The notes under the pieces are model-generated. The model worked only from the letters and a program-made list of their open reading frames with translations. It did not search any database and was not told the DNA's origin. DNA of 10,073 nt from Acidobacteriota bacterium (lineage in GTDB: Bacteria; Acidobacteriota; Blastocatellia; Pyrinomonadales; Pyrinomonadaceae), in NCBI GenBank assembly GCA_963169175.1, contig CAUJFK010000027.1, forward strand, positions 1-10,073, read 5' to 3'. The position numbers and the translations under genes were made by a program. This document shows positions 1 to 6,299 of this stretch, piece after piece; the first letter of the stretch is position 1; each line of letters opens with the position of its first letter.

Positions 1-1
1 G

Positions 2-1540
2 CTGAATCGCGTTGTAACAAAACTCCATGGCGACAAGAGGGAAGTTTATATTAAAGGTATTGATGAGCTTCAATTGAAGCTGAGCGATACCTTCATCGAG
101 TTCTGCAACACTAGTTTTCAGGTACATCTTCAGGTTGGAGCGCGTGAGTTCTCGCGGCACTATAATTGGGCGCAGGCAATTGCCGGCCCTGTTTTGGCCC
201 CGGCGGTGAACTCCCCTATCCTGCTCAACCAGCGGCTTTGGCACGAATCCCGCTTAGCCCTATTCCAACATGCTATAGACACCAGATCGCCTATACACCG
301 GCGGCGGGCCCAAACGCCTCGTGTAAATTTCGGGGATGCCTGGATCGGCGAGAATGTTCTTGAAATGCTCCATGATGATGCGGTCCGATTCCGTATTCTG
401 CTTACACAATTGAACGAAGAAGATTCGCTCAAGGTGGTCGAGGCGGAAGGCATTCCACAGCTTTTCGCATGGCGCCTTCACAACGGTACTGTCTGGCGGT
501 GGAACCGGGCCTGCTATGGCATTGTAAACGGAAAGCCAGGACTTCGGATCGAGGCCCGTTTTCTTCCATCCGGGCCATCGGTAGCTGATGAGATCGCAAA
601 TGCCGCCCTTTTCCTAGGATTGATGGCCGCACTTCCTGAAGAATTTGGTGATGTTGCCAAGCTAATGCCATTTGAGATGGCAAAGAACAATTTCTTTAAC
701 GCGGCACGATATGGGATAAATTCCCAGACCGTTTGGATAGACGGGGCCAGCCGCCGCGCGGGCCGCCTTGTACTGGAGGAATTGCTTCCGAGAGCACGTC
801 GAGGGCTGGCATCGGCCGGAATCGATCGGGCTGATATAGACAGGTTTCTGGGGATAATTGAGAAACGAGTACACGCAGAGAAAACGGGATCGCAGTGGAT
901 GCTGGACTCCATCGCCCGAATGGATCGCAGCGCAAAGCCCAACGTAAAGATGAGGAGCCTAACGGCGGCAATGAAGGCGAATCAGGAAAAAGGGATCCCG
1001 CTCCACGAGTGGGAACTCGCGGATATTCCGCCGCATTCGGATTGGATCGATAACTATGCGACAGTCGAGCAGTTCATGAGTACGGACCTGTTTACGGTTC
1101 GGCCTGAGGATATTATTGATCTTGCGGCCAGCCTTATGCACTGGAAGCATATTCGCCACGTGCCGGTCGAGAATGACGGCGGTGAGTTGGTCGGGCTGCT
1201 CTCACATCGAGATCTGCTCGAACTCCTATCGGTTGACCGGATCGGACGGAGTGAGACGATCGCAGTTCGCGACGTTATGGGAACAAACCCGATAACCGTT
1301 CCGCCTGAAGCGTCGGCGGTCGAAGCTCTTAGGCTAATGCGCGACCATGGGATCGGATGTTTGCCTGTCGTAAGCGGGAATCTACTGGTCGGACTGATCA
1401 CCGCACATGACTTTCTTACCGTATCAACCCGGCTTTTTGAGGAAAAGTTGGCCGAGTATTTTCACCGAGATCGGCCCGCTGGCAAATCGGTGCGCGCCCA
1501 CGACGCGAAGTCAGCCAAGGTTTCTGCCAAGGAGGGCTGA
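2..1540 (+). CDS. Glutamate-cysteine ligase-like (GCS2) protein with two C-terminal CBS domains, 5'-truncated
   Basis: The reading frame is open from base 2, so the gene starts outside the window; 512 residues are visible. A TTG at 74 opens the same frame but is not the real start, because family-like sequence continues upstream of it. The first ~100 visible residues (CNTSFQVHLQV, NSPILLNQRLWHESRLALFQ) match what I recall of the GCS2-type glutamate-cysteine ligase fold in GCS2-CBS fusion proteins. Two CBS domains follow at about bases 1073-1231 and 1271-1430; each ends in the usual G-L-[LI]-[ST]-x-x-D pattern (VGLLSHRD, VGLITAHD). CBS pairs usually bind adenine nucleotides and regulate the attached domain. 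The substrate is unknown: many GCS2-like proteins are not proven gamma-glutamylcysteine synthetases. The charged Lys/Ala tail is probably disordered. The stop is TGA. A 152-base gap separates it from the regulator gene, so co-transcription is uncertain and I see no clear functional link to the cytochromes. Confidence 0.8.
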   Translation: MNRVVTKLHGDKREVYIKGIDELQLKLSDTFIEFCNTSFQVHLQVGAREFSRHYNWAQAIAGPVLAPAVNSPILLNQRLWHESRLALFQHAIDTRSPIHRRRAQTPRVNFGDAWIGENVLEMLHDDAVRFRILLTQLNEEDSLKVVEAEGIPQLFAWRLHNGTVWRWNRACYGIVNGKPGLRIEARFLPSGPSVADEIANAALFLGLMAALPEEFGDVAKLMPFEMAKNNFFNAARYGINSQTVWIDGASRRAGRLVLEELLPRARRGLASAGIDRADIDRFLGIIEKRVHAEKTGSQWMLDSIARMDRSAKPNVKMRSLTAAMKANQEKGIPLHEWELADIPPHSDWIDNYATVEQFMSTDLFTVRPEDIIDLAASLMHWKHIRHVPVENDGGELVGLLSHRDLLELLSVDRIGRSETIAVRDVMGTNPITVPPEASAVEALRLMRDHGIGCLPVVSGNLLVGLITAHDFLTVSTRLFEEKLAEYFHRDRPAGKSVRAHDAKSAKVSAKEG

Positions 1541-1692
1541 AGCGTGGGACATATCAGAATACATATTGCGAGCGTATCTCGACTGGCGGCGTTCCAAAGA
1601 ACGGCTTGGGCCGAGACCGAGTATGCTCTTTGGATCCTATTGCGACGACCGATCTTAGACTAGGTCTTTTGCTTAGACCGAGGGTATACCCA

Positions 1693-2499
1693 ATGTCACA
1701 AGAACAACTATTCATTGGCGCGGCAGGAACACATCTGCTCGAAGCGGACGGCAAAAAACGCCAAAAGAAGCGGCCCCACACGGACATCCCCACACAAATC
1801 GACTGTAACCACTGTTGCTGGCGAACAGATCAATACTACTGCAGTCTTCCGGACGAAGTCCTGGGTGATCTGCAGGCACGCAAGATTACACGTACGTATT
1901 CAAAAGGGACCATCCTCTATTTGGAAGGCGAACTGGCTGAGGGTATTTTCATCTTGTGTTCGGGTCGGGTCAAGCTTTCTGCCTACTCCGAAAACGGCAG
2001 ATCGCTAATACTTCGGATCGCCGAACCGGGCCAGCTGTTGGGCGTGAGCGCGGTCGCCGTGGGCATTCCCTATGAGGCCACGGCGGAGGTTATCACCGAT
2101 TGCCAAGTAAATTTTGTCAAGGCCAACGACTTCCTCATCTTTCTGGACAGTCATAGTACTGCTGCCCTGAAAGCGATCCGCGAGCTAAGCCTGACATACC
2201 GTCGAGCCAATTCTCAAGCCTGCTCACTGGGCCTGTCTTCAACCGTAAGCGACAAACTAGCCAAACTTCTGATCGAATGGTATGACCGATCCGGGGCAAA
2301 CGGTTCGGGTGCTCATATTCCTATGAGCCATACACACGAGGAGATCGCCGAGATGATCGGTACAACACGTGAAACTATCACGCGGATCCTAAAGATCTTC
2401 AGATTGCAGGAACTTATCGCGATCGAGAAAGCTGAACTCTTTATTCCCGACCGCAAGAGGCTTGCCACTGTGATCGGGACGCGCCCGGGTCGAAGATGA
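1693..2499 (+). CDS. Crp/Fnr-family transcription regulator with N-terminal cysteine cluster
   Basis: A 268-residue cytoplasmic activator or repressor. The ATG at 1693 is preferred because GAGGG (1680-1684) lies 8 bases before it; a TTG at 1606 in the same frame has weaker support. The N-terminus carries C38-x2-C41-C42-x7-C50, and C137 (ITDCQVN) falls about where E. coli FNR has its fourth cluster ligand, so a redox- or oxygen-sensing iron-sulfur cluster is possible but unproven. The cyclic-nucleotide-binding-like barrel covers about residues 60-150 (GTILYLEGELAEGIFIL, GRVKL), followed by the dimer helix and a C-terminal winged helix. The recognition helix has R226-E227-x3-R231, the CRP pattern that reads GTGA; FNR lacks the first Arg. 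A matching palindrome lies downstream at 2758-2773, before the decahaem gene. The 152-base upstream gap contains a CTTAGAC direct repeat (1654-1660 and 1672-1678) but no convincing promoter. The family assignment is secure; the signal sensed is not. Confidence 0.9.
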   Translation: MSQEQLFIGAAGTHLLEADGKKRQKKRPHTDIPTQIDCNHCCWRTDQYYCSLPDEVLGDLQARKITRTYSKGTILYLEGELAEGIFILCSGRVKLSAYSENGRSLILRIAEPGQLLGVSAVAVGIPYEATAEVITDCQVNFVKANDFLIFLDSHSTAALKAIRELSLTYRRANSQACSLGLSSTVSDKLAKLLIEWYDRSGANGSGAHIPMSHTHEEIAEMIGTTRETITRILKIFRLQELIAIEKAELFIPDRKRLATVIGTRPGRR

Positions 2500-2757
2500 C
2501 CGATGTCTACATTTTGAATCTCGAAGTGATTTTCGATGGATCCTAGCCTACATGTTTCCATAGACTCGCTTTTCATCATTTTTCCGAACTAACTTGATGT
2601 TCCCGGTCCGCGCTTGGGGCTAGGCCGAATCTGCTCTCACCCAGCGTGACACAGAGAGAGCTGGATGTTGTTGAGTCTTGCCTGAATGGGCGTGTGTCTT
2701 ACAGTGATGGCATGCGGTTCGTGTATCGAGTTCGGGATGCAGAATAACGTTCAGGGT

Positions 2758-2773
2758 AGTGATGCGTATCACT
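2758..2773. promoter_or_regulatory. CRP-type operator palindrome upstream of the decahaem gene
   Basis: AGTGATGCGTATCACT is symmetric at 14 of 16 positions and has the form GTGA-N6-TCAC, the core of the CRP consensus (TGTGA-N6-TCACA). The neighbouring regulator has the recognition-helix residues (R226, E227, R231) expected to read GTGA. Its centre (2765/2766) lies about 37-39 bases upstream of a start inferred from the candidate -10 below, which would place it close to the class II activator position. No such inverted repeat was seen before the regulator gene or in the non-coding gaps of the minus-strand genes. Binding is inference. Confidence 0.6.
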
Positions 2774-2789
2774 GAACACGATTCAAAAT

Positions 2790-2797
2790 CATACTAG
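2790..2797 (+). promoter_or_regulatory. Candidate -10 element
   Basis: CATACT (2790-2795) matches TATAAT at 4 of 6 positions, including the key second A and last T; TACTAG at 2792-2797 is a poorer alternative in another register. No good -35 box sits at the right distance, and the GTGA palindrome occupies that place, as expected of an activator-dependent promoter. Transcription would begin near 2802-2804. The GATGAT sequence at 2804-2809 is an equally scored alternative, so the assignment is weak. Confidence 0.3.
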
Positions 2798-2857
2798 GCT
2801 GACGATGATGGAACAATTCTATCGAGTTGAAGCTTAGGGGCGTGGCCGGCATTGAGA

Positions 2858-2907
2858 AACTCCCGGTACAAAAATGTACCGTTGGGTCAGTTCATCGAAC
2901 GGGAGTT
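2858..2907 (+). promoter_or_regulatory. Nested hairpin in the 5' leader of the decahaem gene
   Basis: AACTCCCG (2858-2865) pairs perfectly with CGGGAGTT (2900-2907), enclosing an inner perfect stem GTACA (2866-2870) / TGTAC (2875-2879) with an AAAA loop. The inner stem can alternatively extend to seven pairs as CGGTACA/TGTACCG (2864-2870 and 2875-2881) by taking two bases from the outer stem, so the two forms partly compete. The element ends 53 bases before the ATG. It could stabilise the leader or control translation; it does not match any riboswitch I recognise. Confidence 0.4.
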
Positions 2908-2926
2908 CGCTGGGTCACGTCAAATT

Positions 2927-2938
2927 ATCAGATCTGAT
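2927..2938. promoter_or_regulatory. 12-bp perfect palindrome just before the decahaem ribosome site
   Basis: ATCAGATCTGAT is a perfect palindrome ending 10 bases before the GGGAGG Shine-Dalgarno site. It could be a second operator or a small RNA stem with little loop. It is short enough to be chance, and no partner copy was seen elsewhere in the window. Confidence 0.25.
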
Positions 2939-2960
2939 CAGTAAGGCCGGGAGGCTCAAT

Positions 2961-3983
2961 ATGTTAAATCAGCATTCTATAAAACTGGCATTACTTGGTG
3001 GTTTCTTCGTTGTTTCGGCAGCGTGGCTGATGGCCGGGCCGGTTCTGACCACAACCGGCAATATCGGCAGCAGCGATCTCATAGTTCCTAGTGTCGAAGC
3101 AACCCCCGATGAACGTTACGTTGGAAGCGAGACATGCGCTGGATGCCACGAAACACAAGCGAAAAAAGTTGGGAATACAAAACACGGCCAGCTACATACA
3201 CTTTCGGCATGGAAAGGCAAGGTTGTCGGATGTGAGACCTGTCATGGCCCCGGAAAGGAACATGTTGAAGGCGGCGGCGATAAAAGCAAGATATTTTCCT
3301 TTCAAAACGTCGATGCTAAGACTGCTTCCGAGACGTGCCTGGCATGCCACGCAGGAAAAGAGGCACATAACAATTTTCGCCGTGGCGACCATTGGCGAAA
3401 CAATATTGGCTGCATACAGTGTCATTCAGGACATGGTTCAGATTCGGTTATTTCAACCGGAGCTAAGGGTGTAGAAACGCCGTTGCTCCATAGATCAAAT
3501 CAACGGCTGCGGGCAATGCTCCGGTCGGGAGAAACACAGCTGTGCATGTCATGTCATAACGAGGTGAAAGCCCAGTTCAGCAAACCCTTCAGGCACAAAG
3601 TGCTTGAAGGAGCAATGAATTGCAGCGACTGTCACAACCCGCATGGCGGCTTTGAATCAAAGCAGACCAAGCTGGCGGTCGGGACCGATGCGGCCTGCAT
3701 CAAATGCCACACTGACAAGCAGGGCCCTTTCGCGTTCGAACATGGGCCGCTGAAGCTGGAAGGCTGTACGTCGTGTCACACGCCGCACGGCTCGTCGAAC
3801 CCGAAGATGCTAAAGAGGGCACAGGTCCGGCAGCTTTGTTTCGAATGTCATACAGGTATAACTGAGGAGCTGACGCCTGGAGCCCCGAGTCTTCATAACC
3901 AGGCCCAAGTGCGTTACCAGCAGTGTACCGTTTGCCATTCCGCGATCCACGGGTCGAACTCAAGTCGATATTTCTTCAGATAG
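2961..3983 (+). CDS. DmsE/MtrA-family periplasmic decahaem c-type cytochrome
   Basis: A 340-residue exported cytochrome that would carry electrons through the outer membrane inside an MtrB-type barrel. The ATG at 2961 is chosen because GGGAGG (2949-2954) sits 6 bases before it and the protein then begins with a clean signal sequence (K8 to about A25, no lipobox). An in-frame ATG at 2874 lies inside the leader hairpin. Ten CXXCH motifs begin at residues 59, 91, 126, 151, 195, 221, 246, 269, 293 and 322, evenly spread as in MtrA; the length also fits Shewanella MtrA/DmsE (about 330 residues). The end (IHGSNSSRYFFR) is typical of the DmsE-type family as I recall it. It is followed 15 bases later by the MtrB-like barrel gene, the usual partner. 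The DmsE name reflects similarity only: no DMSO reductase gene is in the window, and roles in metal reduction or iron oxidation (MtoA/PioA) are equally possible. Confidence 0.92.
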   Translation: MLNQHSIKLALLGGFFVVSAAWLMAGPVLTTTGNIGSSDLIVPSVEATPDERYVGSETCAGCHETQAKKVGNTKHGQLHTLSAWKGKVVGCETCHGPGKEHVEGGGDKSKIFSFQNVDAKTASETCLACHAGKEAHNNFRRGDHWRNNIGCIQCHSGHGSDSVISTGAKGVETPLLHRSNQRLRAMLRSGETQLCMSCHNEVKAQFSKPFRHKVLEGAMNCSDCHNPHGGFESKQTKLAVGTDAACIKCHTDKQGPFAFEHGPLKLEGCTSCHTPHGSSNPKMLKRAQVRQLCFECHTGITEELTPGAPSLHNQAQVRYQQCTVCHSAIHGSNSSRYFFR

Positions 3984-3998
3984 GCACCCGGAGGGAAC

Positions 3999-6185
3999 AT
4001 GTGCACACATACAAAAACATCCACAAAACATTTTTGGGCCGGTCTGTTCTTAGGGACATTTTTGGCGTTTCCGATTATGCTGCATTCCCAAACGGCGTCA
4101 TCCTCGCCTCCGAGCAATGGCGACAACGGATATGAGGTGAACTCTAGCGTAGAACTTGGCGTCAGAGGCCTGGACGTGAATGGCGACCATCAGAAATTTA
4201 GAAGTGATCTAAACTATAGCGCCGGATTTAAGCTCTTCAATTCAAGCGTGCTTATTAAGGACAAAAGTGAGCGGATCAAGCCATTTGATGAGGCCCTTAT
4301 CCAGGCGGACGGGTGGGGTTCCGAACCTGTAAGCTCGTTCCGAATGAATCTTGACCGGACCGGGGCCTACAAGTTTGACGCTGCGATCAGGCGCGTCAAA
4401 TATTTCAATGACCTTAAGAACTATGCTGTAGCCTGGTCGCGGCTTATCCCGAACCGGTCTGAGCATCGCGCGAATACCGAGCACCACTTCGGTGACCTTG
4501 ACCTTACGATCTTTCCCGAACGAGACGATCTTCGGCTGCGCTTGGGCTATTCGTTCAATAACAGCGATGGGCCCGGGGCATATACGATCCGTTTCCCGGC
4601 ATTTTCGGGGCCGGGCCTCTCGCTAAGGGGAGATGAGTTTGAGGTAAATTCAGTCTTTAAGTTAAGGTCAGATGACTTCAGGGCCGGTGTCGAAGGAAAG
4701 CTCTTCGGATTCAATTTCGGCCTCAATTTCGGCCACCGGCAATTTCGCGACAATACGCGGTTCTTCATAGACACGTTCAACCTGGGCAATGATCCTGGAG
4801 CGACCAACGCTACGGTAAACAGCTACACGCGAGGCTACCCAACAAAGGGGACAACCGATTTTATTCACGGGTACTTCCAGAGGACGTTTGACCGCATTTT
4901 TGACATGACTGGCCGGCTCATCTATTCGGAGACAAATTCAAAGTTCCTTGAGGAAGACCGAGGTGTTGGTACGAGCAGCCAGTCCGGTGCGGCGTACCCT
5001 CGTGTGCTGATCGACCTGGACCAGGTACGGGTCGACGGCGATGCTCGGCGCCCTCAAACTCGCGGTGACCTCGGCGTCACTTATCGCGTTACAGATTCGT
5101 TTAGGATCTCAAATACATTCACGTTCGATCAGTTCAATGTTGGCGGTGGAAATCGTTTTTTTGAATATATTATCAGCCGGACCACCGCTGGCGGAACGCG
5201 ACCCGATGCCGCTTCTAACACTTCATCCTGGAGGGCAGCGGCATATAGACGCTTCAGCAACGCTATTGAAGCTGACTATCAGGCCTCCAGATGGTTTGGG
5301 TTCCATTTCGGCTATCGAATCACTCAACGAAAAGTTCACATCCACGCTCTTGATCTCAATCTCATTACGGGAGCGACAACACTGACCGATGACGAGGAAT
5401 TCGACAACACGACCAACACAATATTTGCCGGCGTGAGGATAAAGCCGCGAAGCAATTGGTCGATATACGTGGACGCTGACCGCGGACAGGCGGATAGCGT
5501 GTTTACGCGGCTTGCAAACAACGACTTTTTCAATTTTCGGGTTCGGAGCATCGCAAAGGTGAGGGATTTTTCCTTGAACCTGTCGGCGGCGACCCGTGAT
5601 AATGACAGCCCCGGCGTTACCAGCCCAACCAGCGGGGCCCCCAATGTTGAGGCGATAGCGAACTCTAAGATCCGTTTCTTTTCAGGAAGTATTGATTGGG
5701 CACCTCGGCCGGACCTCGCCTTCAGCGGTGGCTATACCTATAACTACCAGAACAGCGCGGTCGATATCGTGGTACCGGTCGGAAGTCCCATTGTCCCCTC
5801 CACACAGTTCCGTCTGGGAAGAAGTGAATATTTTGTTCGCGACAGCTTTTTCTTCTTCGACCTGACTATCCGGCCAGTCAAACGCGTGACGTTTTACGCA
5901 AGCTACCGGTTGAGTGATGACCAAGGCCAAGGAGACCGGATGGTCACAAGGCCAGAGGATATGATCTCATCCTATCCGCTGCGGTTCCATATGCCGGAAG
6001 CTAGGCTTTCATTCCGGATAACCCGTAATGTCGATGCGAATTTAGGGTACCAATACTACGCGTATCGCGAAACGCCCTTGTTTATTCCATTCAATCCGAC
6101 GACTGTATTTCAAGCCCAGAACTATACGGCGAATGTGGCGTATGCTTCGGTCAAGGTCTATTTCGGGCGATCGGCGGACCGCTAA
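3999..6185 (+). CDS. MtrB/PioB-family outer-membrane beta-barrel (decahaem-associated porin)
   Basis: 728 residues, close to the ~700 of Shewanella MtrB. An N-terminal signal peptide (about residues 11-31, AGLFLGTFLAFPIMLHSQ) is followed by strongly alternating polar/aromatic strands with Asp/Asn-rich turns. The protein ends in an amphipathic strand (NVAYASVKVYF) with a short GRSADR tail. In MtrAB-type complexes the barrel sheathes the decahaem cytochrome and lets electrons cross the outer membrane. The identification rests on the barrel pattern, the length and the position directly behind a DmsE/MtrA decahaem gene. GGAGGG (3990-3995) lies only 3 bases before the ATG, an unusually tight spacing. 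The only cysteine is residue 2, so the exported protein has none and lacks the N-terminal CXXC known from gammaproteobacterial MtrB. The gene ends with TAA, followed by a long hairpin and convergent genes. Confidence 0.88.
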   Translation: MCTHTKTSTKHFWAGLFLGTFLAFPIMLHSQTASSSPPSNGDNGYEVNSSVELGVRGLDVNGDHQKFRSDLNYSAGFKLFNSSVLIKDKSERIKPFDEALIQADGWGSEPVSSFRMNLDRTGAYKFDAAIRRVKYFNDLKNYAVAWSRLIPNRSEHRANTEHHFGDLDLTIFPERDDLRLRLGYSFNNSDGPGAYTIRFPAFSGPGLSLRGDEFEVNSVFKLRSDDFRAGVEGKLFGFNFGLNFGHRQFRDNTRFFIDTFNLGNDPGATNATVNSYTRGYPTKGTTDFIHGYFQRTFDRIFDMTGRLIYSETNSKFLEEDRGVGTSSQSGAAYPRVLIDLDQVRVDGDARRPQTRGDLGVTYRVTDSFRISNTFTFDQFNVGGGNRFFEYIISRTTAGGTRPDAASNTSSWRAAAYRRFSNAIEADYQASRWFGFHFGYRITQRKVHIHALDLNLITGATTLTDDEEFDNTTNTIFAGVRIKPRSNWSIYVDADRGQADSVFTRLANNDFFNFRVRSIAKVRDFSLNLSAATRDNDSPGVTSPTSGAPNVEAIANSKIRFFSGSIDWAPRPDLAFSGGYTYNYQNSAVDIVVPVGSPIVPSTQFRLGRSEYFVRDSFFFFDLTIRPVKRVTFYASYRLSDDQGQGDRMVTRPEDMISSYPLRFHMPEARLSFRITRNVDANLGYQYYAYRETPLFIPFNPTTVFQAQNYTANVAYASVKVYFGRSADR

Positions 6186-6205
6186 CAGCGATAGTCTTGC
6201 GGCGA

Positions 6206-6259
6206 TTGTAACAAAGGACCCGGGGGAAAGCGGCGACGCTCTCGGGTCCATTGTTACGG
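6206..6259. terminator. Long hairpin between convergent genes, possible bidirectional terminator
   Basis: GTAACAAAGGACCCG (6208-6222) and CGGGTCCATTGTTAC (6243-6257) are inverted copies that match at 14 of 15 positions. Wobble pairs extend the stem inwards (6223-6226 with 6239-6242) and outwards by two pairs, giving about 20 pairs around a 12-base loop. It sits in the 114-base gap between the stop codons of the barrel gene and the NapC/NirT gene. Neither side has a U-run, so it is not a textbook intrinsic terminator; it may define and protect both 3' ends. Confidence 0.6.
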
Positions 6260-6299
6260 CGAAGGAGGAGCTTGATCTCTTTCTATCTGGAAACAGGGC

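Larger units (their letters stand above)
2500..2960. other. 461-base non-coding region between regulator and decahaem cytochrome
   Basis: No gene is supported here. The first ~250 bases show no convincing terminator for the regulator gene: T-runs occur around 2570-2582 but no strong stem precedes them. AGTGAT half-sites occur at 2525-2530 and 2703-2708 without a partner arm, and at 2758-2763 with one. The right half holds the operator, a putative -10 element, a nested hairpin and a 12-bp palindrome, each listed separately. The length and arrangement suggest a regulated promoter with a long leader (roughly 150 bases) for the DmsE/MtrA-MtrB unit. Confidence 0.6.

Noticed and set aside
514..942. 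142-codon minus-strand open frame
   Set aside because: It lies antisense to the GCS2-CBS coding frame, has low-complexity Ser/Arg/Pro composition and no recognisable domain; a shadow frame.
1606..1692. Upstream TTG start extending the regulator by 29 residues
   Set aside because: The ATG at 1693 has a well-placed GAGGG; the extension has no family-like sequence.
2707..2775. 22-codon open frame across the operator
   Set aside because: No Shine-Dalgarno site, no recognisable peptide, and it would overlap the palindrome; likely chance.
2805..2837. 10-codon ATG-ATG frame as a possible leader peptide
   Set aside because: No ribosome site and no run of regulatory codons typical of attenuation peptides.
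2874..2960. Upstream ATG extending the decahaem cytochrome by 29 residues
   Set aside because: It would bury the signal peptide, and the ATG sits within a hairpin; GGGAGG supports 2961.
2961..3983. Calling the pair a DMSO-respiration system because of the DmsE-like cytochrome
   Set aside because: No DmsA/DmsB-like gene is visible, and the same family serves metal reduction and iron oxidation.
6206..6259. Reading the long hairpin as an integron attC site or a small mobile element
   Set aside because: The outer ends do not fit the GTTRRRY core, no target duplication is visible, and no integrase or transposase is in the window.
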